Source of the DNA: Microcaldota archaeon
GTDB lineage: Archaea > Micrarchaeota > Micrarchaeia > Micrarchaeales > Micrarchaeaceae
NCBI GenBank assembly: GCA_030039935.1
Contig: JASHUQ010000073.1
Coordinates: 1 to 6,019 of the forward strand
DNA: 6,019 bases
Reading direction: 5' to 3'
The translations under genes and the position numbers were made by a program. The notes beneath the pieces are model-generated. The model was not told the origin of the DNA. It saw nothing but the letters and a program-made list of their open reading frames with translations, and made no database searches. Each line of letters begins with the position of its first letter. Positions within the stretch are counted from its first letter, which is position 1. Of the stretch, positions 1 to 4,767 are shown one piece after another.

Positions 1-45
1 CATTATTTTTAGGTATATAAATAGCTATTGGAATAAAAGTATATA

Positions 46-84
46 AAAGTTAATAAAAATGTTTAAATATGACTAAAGTTAATA
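46..84 (+). repeat. 10-base direct repeat in the regulator's promoter
   Basis: AAAGTTAATA occurs exactly at 46-55 and again at 75-84, a 29-base period, on either side of the best TATA box. An Lrp-type protein could bind such spaced sites to control its own gene. That role is inference only: the stretch is so AT-rich that a ten-base repeat may arise by chance. Confidence 0.3.
62..69 (+). promoter_or_regulatory. TATA box for the Lrp-like gene
   Basis: TTTAAATA lies about 35 bases before the ATG at 101, so transcription would begin near 91-95 with a leader under ten bases. No convincing Shine-Dalgarno sequence precedes the ATG, which fits a very short or absent leader. The same TTTAAATATG string recurs at 1413-1422 before the operon. 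A second TATA-like run (41-48) lies further upstream. On the other strand, the reverse complement of 15-26 is AGCTATTTATAT, identical to the TATA region before the radical SAM gene. It may serve a divergent gene starting just off the left edge. Confidence 0.5.
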
Positions 85-100
85 TAATTTTGAGATCTAT

Positions 101-1126
101 ATGCCTGCGCGCAAGGAAACACAGGAATTTGTGAGGAAAGAGCTTCCCTACAAGATATTATCAACAATTTATGAAAATTCGAGAATATCGCTAAAGCAGT
201 TGGGTAGAGAGCTTAACATATCTTATCACACAATCTCAAAGACACTGCAAAGTTGCGAGAGAAAATACAAAATAGAATACACGCTAGAACTTGACGGCAT
301 TGCGCTTGGATTTGCCGAAAGCAGGATAATAACTGTGAAGTTTGAAAATGTTCCGAAGACAGATGAGCTCAAAGAGAGGTTTGAAAAAGACGTATTTATA
401 CAGAATGCCTATCTTGCAACAGGGGATTTTGACCTTCTTCTTTTTGTTGTTGGGCTTACCCCTGCAGATTTCTCGCAATGGCAGTATAACTTCAGGGTTC
501 ACTTTAGTTCTTATAGGCCGTTTCTAAAGATATCTACGGTGAATGCCTACGATTTTGGGTTCTTTCCATTCAGGAACGAGATAATAAACAAAAGCGAGGT
601 GCTGACAGACACTGAGAAAAAAGTCCTAACTCTCCTAAATAGAAACTCAAGGATGAAGCTTATGGAGCTTGTCAAGGAGTGCAAGATAACACAGGCAAGG
701 ATAATCTACATAATAAAAAAGCTTAAAGATAAAGGAATAATAAAAAGATTTAGCGCCCTAACGCAAAGACCACACAAGCGAATTTTTTGCGCATACGGCA
801 CATACCTATTCTTGTCTAAGGAGCATTCGCAAAGACTTTACGATTTCTGCAAGGAGCTGGTAAAAGAGAACAAGAAGGGTGCATCGAGCGATTACTCAAT
901 ATTCACAGTTACGATAGGGGCGTATGACAACTTTTTTGTGTGCACATTTGACAACGGAGAGATGCTTTCGAAGAGGGGACCAAGCCTTGACAACGAAAAA
1001 TTCTCCAGCGAGAATCCAAAAACAGACAAGGCAATTTTGACAGACGTGATTGTAGGGAAGTGGCCATTCCACTTAGATAAATACCTGGCAATACACGATT
1101 ATCTGAAACGGCACGAAAACAAATAG
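101..1126 (+). CDS. Tandem Lrp/AsnC-family transcription regulator
   Basis: A 341-residue DNA-binding regulator made of two Lrp/AsnC-like units in one chain. The first winged helix-turn-helix spans about residues 15-70, with the recognition region around LGRELNISYHTISKTL. It is followed by a RAM-like alpha/beta region (about 75-150) with the typical ATGDFDLLLFV stretch at 106-116. A second winged helix covers about 167-220 (LMELVKECKITQARIIYII) and a second RAM-like half about 226-320, with VTIGAYDNFFVCTF at 270-283. Ordinary Lrp proteins are about 150 residues with one unit, so this is a fused duplication. The family senses amino acids or similar small molecules and acts as a local or global regulator; the ligand cannot be read from sequence. 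The ATG is placed correctly for the TATA box at 62-69. It is monocistronic here and converges on the small ORF at 1127-1294. Its targets are unknown, perhaps including itself. Confidence 0.85.
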   Translation: MPARKETQEFVRKELPYKILSTIYENSRISLKQLGRELNISYHTISKTLQSCERKYKIEYTLELDGIALGFAESRIITVKFENVPKTDELKERFEKDVFIQNAYLATGDFDLLLFVVGLTPADFSQWQYNFRVHFSSYRPFLKISTVNAYDFGFFPFRNEIINKSEVLTDTEKKVLTLLNRNSRMKLMELVKECKITQARIIYIIKKLKDKGIIKRFSALTQRPHKRIFCAYGTYLFLSKEHSQRLYDFCKELVKENKKGASSDYSIFTVTIGAYDNFFVCTFDNGEMLSKRGPSLDNEKFSSENPKTDKAILTDVIVGKWPFHLDKYLAIHDYLKRHENK

Positions 1127-1294
1127 TTAACCAGAAACAATCTTTTTCAGCATGCCTCTATTAAGCGATATAGAGTGTCTATAGTCGTCTCTTAGCCTGG
1201 CACAGCTGCTGCCAGCGACAATCATTCTTGGGCATCCGTTTGTGGTGCCACTAAATACGATGACAAGCTTATTCTTATTGTTTAAAACCTTCAC
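1127..1294 (-). CDS. Small hypothetical protein, 55 residues
   Basis: An open frame starts with GTG at 1294 and ends with TAA at 1127-1129, directly abutting the stop codon of the Lrp-like gene. Support for a real gene: GGCGAG (1304-1299) lies four bases before the GTG; a TATA box (TTATAAAT, 1340-1333) sits at the right distance; and its GC content resembles the coding regions rather than the AT-rich spacers. The protein begins MKVLNNKNKLVIVFSGTTNG. A predicted beta strand (LVIVFSG) is followed by a second hydrophobic strand (MIVAGS, residues 24-29) and a basic tail ending LNRGMLKKIVSG. I recognise no family with certainty. The order strand, NG turn, strand, then NxGxLxxxVxG loosely recalls the front half of a DHHA1 domain, the domain missing from AlaS in this window, but the glycine-rich end of that domain is absent. 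A structured RNA is the alternative. Confidence 0.45.
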   Translation of the reverse strand: MKVLNNKNKLVIVFSGTTNGCPRMIVAGSSCARLRDDYRHSISLNRGMLKKIVSG

Positions 1295-1332
1295 AATTCT
1301 CGCCTTTTGCTAAAATACTAATCATGTCAGAA

Positions 1333-1340
1333 ATTTATAA
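1333..1340 (-). promoter_or_regulatory. TATA box for the small minus-strand ORF
   Basis: On the minus strand the sequence reads TTATAAAT at 1340-1333. Transcription would start near 1308-1312, leaving a leader of roughly 15 bases that contains the GGCGAG ribosome-binding-like site before the GTG at 1294. The spacing is what an archaeal promoter needs. The region up to 1461 is AT-rich and shows no other gene, so it appears to be a divergent promoter region. Confidence 0.4.
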
Positions 1341-1411
1341 GCATTACTGTTTAGTTCTTTTATATTATTACGCTGTTATTGCTGGGCGACTTTTGACGAA
1401 CAGCAATATAG

Positions 1412-1421
1412 ATTTAAATAT
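1412..1421 (+). promoter_or_regulatory. TATA box for the sRNA and operon
   Basis: ATTTAAATAT is a good archaeal TATA box. Its predicted start site near 1441-1445 is about 20 bases ahead of the C/D sRNA and 60 ahead of the GTG of the nuclease gene. One transcript could therefore carry both the sRNA and the three-gene operon. A weaker candidate, TTTTAATAA at 1440-1448, would start transcription near 1470, right at the C box. Confidence 0.45.
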
Positions 1422-1463
1422 GCACATTTTTGCATCGCCTTTTAATAAGAAACACTACACAAT

Positions 1464-1528
1464 AATAGCGTGATGAACGAGGTAATCTCTGAGCTTTTGC
1501 TGTGAAGATAGGTAGGCGGGCTGATATT
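1464..1528 (+). ncRNA. Box C/D guide sRNA (2'-O-methylation guide)
   Basis: All four boxes of an archaeal C/D sRNA are present in order with canonical spacing. C box GTGATGA is at 1470-1476 (exact RUGAUGA). A 12-base guide (1477-1488) leads to D' box CTGA at 1489-1492. A 9-base spacer (1493-1501) follows; with the A ending D' it can fold as AGC-TTTT-GCT. C' box GTGAAGA is at 1502-1508 (one mismatch). A second 12-base guide (1509-1520) leads to D box CTGA at 1521-1524. A short terminal stem is possible between AATA (1464-1467) and TATT (1525-1528). Such RNAs bind L7Ae, Nop5 and fibrillarin and direct ribose methylation of rRNA or tRNA at the base paired to the fifth guide position before D or D'. 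Predicted target strings are AGATTACCTCGT (D' guide) and CCCGCCTACCTA (D guide); I could not place them in a known RNA. The ends are estimated from the stem. Confidence 0.8.
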
Positions 1529-2401
1529 TTGAATGTCCTCGAGAAATTGAACAAGAGCAGCATACGTGTCTCCGACATAGCTGCGCAGTACTGGTGCGAG
1601 CGCCAGATGGAGCTCAACTACATACACGGAGCAAAGATAACAGAAGAGATAAGGAAAGGGAAGCAGATACACGGAGAGCTGGAAAGCGAGACCAATGTTC
1701 CCATAGTGCTTATGCCAAGGAGCTATGCCGACTTTCTTTACAAAGGATTGTACACCAGCTATATTGCGCTGAAGGCTCTTCAGCAGAATAAGAAGACAAG
1801 AGAGGTGCAGATATACGGATCTATAAATGGGTTTAGGCTTACCGGAAAAATAGACCAGCTTGACATAAAGGACAATGAGGTTGTTGTTACAGAGGACAAG
1901 ACAAAGGGAAGCGACAAGCTTCCATCAGAAGCGCAGATGCTTACCCATAGAGTTCAAGTAATGGTCTACAAGAAAGTGCTCGATGACATACATGCAAAGA
2001 AATACACGTCTGATAATTTCAAGAAGGCATACAGAACCTATAATCTAAGAATAACAGATGAATTTGCGAGGCAGCTCAACGCCTTGGAAGTACAGAAGGA
2101 GATGCAGGGAATAGACTCTATATCAGATATGTTCTTCGCATCTCTAGAAAAGCTAGACAAGATAAGCGACACTCTTTGCATAAGATACATAAACCAATCA
2201 ACAGGAAAGTTGATAGACACGCATAAGTTCAAATACACAGACAATGAAATGTCATCAGTTTTGGACTTTGTGCTGAAATACTGGAAAGGAGAAAGAGAAT
2301 CTCTTGCAGTTCCGCAGAACGAAAAATGGAAGTGCAACTTCTGCGCCTTCTTTGGAAAGGAATGCAAGGTATGGTGGCCGCAGAAAGGATTAGGCATATA
2401 G
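1502..2401 (+). CDS. Exo5/Cas4-like PD-(D/E)XK Fe-S exonuclease
   Basis: A RecB-type nuclease of 299 residues from the GTG used here. Visible motifs: VSDIAAQYWCERQMEL at 23-38 with a likely cluster-binding Cys32; GKQIHGELESE at 53-63 with motif I His57; GKIDQLD with catalytic Asp118; EDK with Glu131 and Lys133; the QxxxY signature (Gln152, Tyr156); and CNFCAFFGKEC with Cys278, Cys281 and Cys288. One N-terminal and three C-terminal cysteines around a RecB core are how Cas4, AddB, Dna2 and Exo5 hold a 4Fe-4S cluster. The N-terminal wording best matches the exonuclease V (Exo5/DEM1) group, which degrades single-stranded DNA in repair. No cas genes or CRISPR repeats lie nearby, so a Cas4 role is unlikely. 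Start choice is uncertain: the GTG overlaps the C' box of the sRNA and lacks a ribosome binding site. An in-frame TTG at 1529, eight bases after GGCGGG (1515-1520), would give 290 residues and lose no motif. First gene of the operon with alaS and carS. Confidence 0.85.
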   Translation: MKIGRRADILNVLEKLNKSSIRVSDIAAQYWCERQMELNYIHGAKITEEIRKGKQIHGELESETNVPIVLMPRSYADFLYKGLYTSYIALKALQQNKKTREVQIYGSINGFRLTGKIDQLDIKDNEVVVTEDKTKGSDKLPSEAQMLTHRVQVMVYKKVLDDIHAKKYTSDNFKKAYRTYNLRITDEFARQLNALEVQKEMQGIDSISDMFFASLEKLDKISDTLCIRYINQSTGKLIDTHKFKYTDNEMSSVLDFVLKYWKGERESLAVPQNEKWKCNFCAFFGKECKVWWPQKGLGI

Positions 2402-2417
2402 TGTAAAAGGTGCTAAA

Positions 2418-4211
2418 GTGATTTCAAGCATTGAGCTAAAAAAACGATACCTCAGCTTCTTCCAGAAGAAAGGCCACAAGCTAATTCCTAGCGCATCGCT
2501 TATTCCAGAAAATGATCCTACTGTTCTTTTCACAACTGCTGGCATGCACCCCCTTATTCCATACCTGCTTGGAGAGCCACACCCGCTTGGAAAGCGGCTT
2601 TGTAGCGTCCAGAAATGCCTGCGCAGTGATGATATAGATGAGGTTGGCGATTCCTGGCACCTGAGCTTCTGGGAGATGCTTGGAAACTGGTCATTTGGAG
2701 ACTATTTCAAAGAGGAAGCCATATCTATGAGCTTCGAATTTCTCACTAAAGAGCTCGGTATACCAGTTGAAAGATTCAGCGTTACCTGCTTTGCTGGAGA
2801 CAATGACGCACCAAGAGACGAAGAAACTGCGCGTATCTGGGCGAAACTTGGCGTAGCAAAAAATAGAATTCACTTTTTGCCCAAGAAGGACAACTGGTGG
2901 GGCCCGGCCGGGCAGAGCGGACCGTGCGGTCCAGATACTGAGATGTTTTATCATGCAAAGGACATACAGGAAAAAAGCACTGATGAATTTTTAAAACTTT
3001 CAAGCAACGGCCCATTTTGCGAGATATGGAATGACGTTCTTATGCAGTATGATAAAACAGCAGATGGAAGGTATGAGGAATTAAGGCAAAAGAATGTTGA
3101 TACCGGAATGGGAGTGGAAAGAACTGTTGCCGTGCTAAGCGGCGCAGATAATGTATATGAATGTGATACGCTTGCGCCAATTCTCGATAAGGTAATATCG
3201 CTGTCTATGAAAGGCACAACAAGGGCAAACCGGAATGCAAGGATAATAACGGACCACATGCGCGCGGCTGTCATGATTATGGGGGATGAAAATGGAGTTG
3301 TGCCAAGCAACATAGACCAGGGGTATGTTGTGCGAAGGTTCATCAGAAGAAGCATAAGGCATGCAAGATTAATCGGCATAAAGGGCAAATTCTGCAACGA
3401 GATTGCAAAGATAGTGATTGCGGTAATGGGAGACCAATATCCAGAGATAAGGAAAAATAGCCAGCGAATATTCGAAGAGCTTGAAAATGAGGAAGAAAAG
3501 TTTTCGCTAGCACTGGAAAACGGAACAAGGCATCTAGAAAGGAAGCTGCAGCTTCTTGAAGAATCGCACCAAAAGACTCTTGATGCTAAAAGCGCATTCG
3601 ACCTATTCCAGAGCTTTGGCTTCCCCATTGAGATTACCGTTGAAATGTGCAAAGAGAAGGGATTTTCTGTCGATGAAAACGGCTTCAACTCTCTGATGAA
3701 AAAGCATCAAGATATTTCGCGCAAAGGCGCAGAGCAGAAGTTCAAGGGAGGGCTTGCGGACCACAGCGAAGAGACAACAAAACTTCATACAGCAACGCAT
3801 CTTCTGAATGAGGCGCTCAGGCAGGTGGTCGATCCATCAATACACCAGATGGGATCAAACATAACAAAAGAGAGATTAAGATTCGACTTCAATTACGACA
3901 AAAAACTTACAGACGAGCAGATAAAAAAGATAGAGGACTGGGTGAACAACGTAATAAAAGAAGAGGCGGATGTATCGTTCGAGATAATGGGAATTGATGA
4001 CGCAAAGAAGATAGGTGCACAAGGAGTATTCGAAGCAAGGTACGAAAAAATGGTTAAAGTATATACTATATCGAAGGGCGGCAGGATATATTCAAGGGAG
4101 GTATGCGGAGGGCCGCACGTGAAGAATACAAGAGAGCTCAAAAGCTTCAAGATACAAAAACAGGAGGCTGTTGCGGCTGGAATAAGAAGAATCAAGGCGA
4201 TAGTCGGGTGA
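2418..4211 (+). CDS. alaS: Alanyl-tRNA synthetase, short bacterial (CPR)-like form
   Basis: Class II synthetase that attaches alanine to tRNA-Ala in the cytoplasm, 597 residues. The catalytic domain opens with FFQKKGHKLIPSASLIPEND (14-33) and TTAGMHPL, continues through motif 2 (about 79-90) and WWGPAGQSGPCGPDTEMF (160-177), and ends near motif 3, GMGVER (230-235). The tRNA-binding helical domain includes PSNIDQGYVVRR (296-307). The editing (SAD) domain has HTATH (His457, His461) and CGGPH (Cys563, His567), the zinc and editing residues, so mischarged tRNA is probably cleared. The chain stops at RRIKAIVG, where longer enzymes continue with an oligomerisation helix and the C-Ala/DHHA1 domain. 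Archaeal enzymes usually have a different, larger N-terminus; the wording here resembles short Patescibacteria enzymes, suggesting transfer (inference). Motif 2 is odd: WHLSFWEM instead of RHHTFFEM, losing the usual Arg. GTG start, with GGTG at 2409-2412 five bases upstream, 16 bases after the nuclease gene. Confidence 0.93.
   Translation: MISSIELKKRYLSFFQKKGHKLIPSASLIPENDPTVLFTTAGMHPLIPYLLGEPHPLGKRLCSVQKCLRSDDIDEVGDSWHLSFWEMLGNWSFGDYFKEEAISMSFEFLTKELGIPVERFSVTCFAGDNDAPRDEETARIWAKLGVAKNRIHFLPKKDNWWGPAGQSGPCGPDTEMFYHAKDIQEKSTDEFLKLSSNGPFCEIWNDVLMQYDKTADGRYEELRQKNVDTGMGVERTVAVLSGADNVYECDTLAPILDKVISLSMKGTTRANRNARIITDHMRAAVMIMGDENGVVPSNIDQGYVVRRFIRRSIRHARLIGIKGKFCNEIAKIVIAVMGDQYPEIRKNSQRIFEELENEEEKFSLALENGTRHLERKLQLLEESHQKTLDAKSAFDLFQSFGFPIEITVEMCKEKGFSVDENGFNSLMKKHQDISRKGAEQKFKGGLADHSEETTKLHTATHLLNEALRQVVDPSIHQMGSNITKERLRFDFNYDKKLTDEQIKKIEDWVNNVIKEEADVSFEIMGIDDAKKIGAQGVFEARYEKMVKVYTISKGGRIYSREVCGGPHVKNTRELKSFKIQKQEAVAAGIRRIKAIVG
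4207..4211 (+). promoter_or_regulatory. Ribosome binding site of carS inside the alaS stop
   Basis: GGTGA matches the archaeal anti-Shine-Dalgarno sequence, and its last three bases are the TGA stop of alaS. Four bases follow, then TTG at 4216. This site decides the unusual TTG start of carS and suggests that the ribosome finishing alaS is coupled to the one starting carS. Confidence 0.6.
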
Positions 4212-4215
4212 TATT

Positions 4216-4716
4216 TTGTATAATCCCTTGTATTTACTAGTAATATATCCGATAATATACATTTTCCCAGCGTATGCCGCCAACGGTGCTCCTGTACTTT
4301 TCGGCGGCGGAAAACCACTTGATTTTGAGAAGAGGTTCAGGAACAGGAGGATATTCGGCGCAAACAAAACAATAAGGGGAACGGTTTCCAGCATAATCGC
4401 AGGAATTGCGGTTGGCGCTATTGAATACCCATTCTTCCACTACATGCTTCCTGTATCGATACTTCTTGCTATCGGGGCAAACTTCGGGGACCTGTTTGGC
4501 AGTTTCATAAAAAGGCAATCTGACATAAAGCCCGGAAGGAGCGTTCCAATACTAGACCAATACGGGTTCTTTGTTGTTGCCATGCTTTTGGCCGCACCCC
4601 TGGGCCACACGCCAGGCGTTTATGGAATTGTATTCCTGATAATACTAACAGGAATACTTCATCTTCTTACAAACATGGGAGCGCACAGGCTTAGGCTTAA
4701 GAAAGTGCCATGGTAA
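4216..4716 (+). CDS. carS: CDP-archaeol synthase (CarS, formerly DUF46)
   Basis: Integral membrane enzyme that transfers CMP from CTP to digeranylgeranylglyceryl phosphate (unsaturated archaetidic acid), giving CDP-archaeol, the activated precursor for polar head-group attachment in archaeal membranes. The 166 residues match the family's usual length. Family motifs are clear: ANGAPVLFGGGKPLDFEKRF (22-41), RIFGANKTIRG (45-55), GDLFGSFIKRQ (91-101) and the PILDQYGF segment (111-118). About five hydrophobic spans are visible, near residues 4-22, 55-72, 76-92, 117-130 and 134-153. The loops with conserved Asp and Lys residues form the Mg-CTP site, as in CdsA-like enzymes. The TTG start is chosen because GGTGA sits four bases before it and the next codons begin the first membrane span. 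It follows alaS by four bases, so it is operon-borne and likely translationally coupled. It is the strongest marker that the genome is archaeal. Confidence 0.93.
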   Translation: MYNPLYLLVIYPIIYIFPAYAANGAPVLFGGGKPLDFEKRFRNRRIFGANKTIRGTVSSIIAGIAVGAIEYPFFHYMLPVSILLAIGANFGDLFGSFIKRQSDIKPGRSVPILDQYGFFVVAMLLAAPLGHTPGVYGIVFLIILTGILHLLTNMGAHRLRLKKVPW

Positions 4717-4738
4717 ATAACGATAGAATAAAAAGCTA

Positions 4739-4745
4739 TTTATAT
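4739..4745 (+). promoter_or_regulatory. TATA box of a leaderless radical SAM gene
   Basis: TTTATAT is centred 26 bases before the ATG at 4768, which puts the expected transcription start at the A of the start codon or within a base or two. No Shine-Dalgarno sequence is present. The gene thus appears to be a separate, leaderless unit although it begins only 51 bases after carS. The 12-base AGCTATTTATAT around it (4734-4745) also occurs on the minus strand at 26-15. Confidence 0.65.
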
Positions 4746-4767
4746 CATGAATTAGAGAAAGATACAT

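Noticed and set aside
1..3. CAT at the left edge as an ATG of a divergent gene
   Set aside because: The minus-strand TATA box at 26-15 is too close for this ATG, and no codons after it can be seen.
1197..1249. tRNA-like arms with 7-base loops
   Set aside because: No acceptor stem, no T-loop consensus and wrong spacing between arms.
1473..1505. Ten-codon leader peptide MNEVISELLL ending in a GTGA overlap with the nuclease GTG start
   Set aside because: Its ATG and stop are explained by the C box GTGATGA and C' box GTGAAGA of the sRNA, and it has no ribosome binding site. Translation coupling is not excluded but is the weaker reading.
1502..2401. CRISPR-associated Cas4
   Set aside because: The cysteine pattern is Cas4-like, but no repeats or other cas genes are in the window and the N-terminal wording fits Exo5 better.
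2626..2632. Second C-box-like GTGATGA
   Set aside because: It lies inside conserved alaS codons (Ser-Asp-Asp) and no CTGA follows at 12 bases, so it is chance.
2951..3688. Long open frame of 245 codons on the minus strand
   Set aside because: It is antisense to the conserved core of alaS, Ser/Phe-rich and without recognisable motifs: a shadow of the coding frame.
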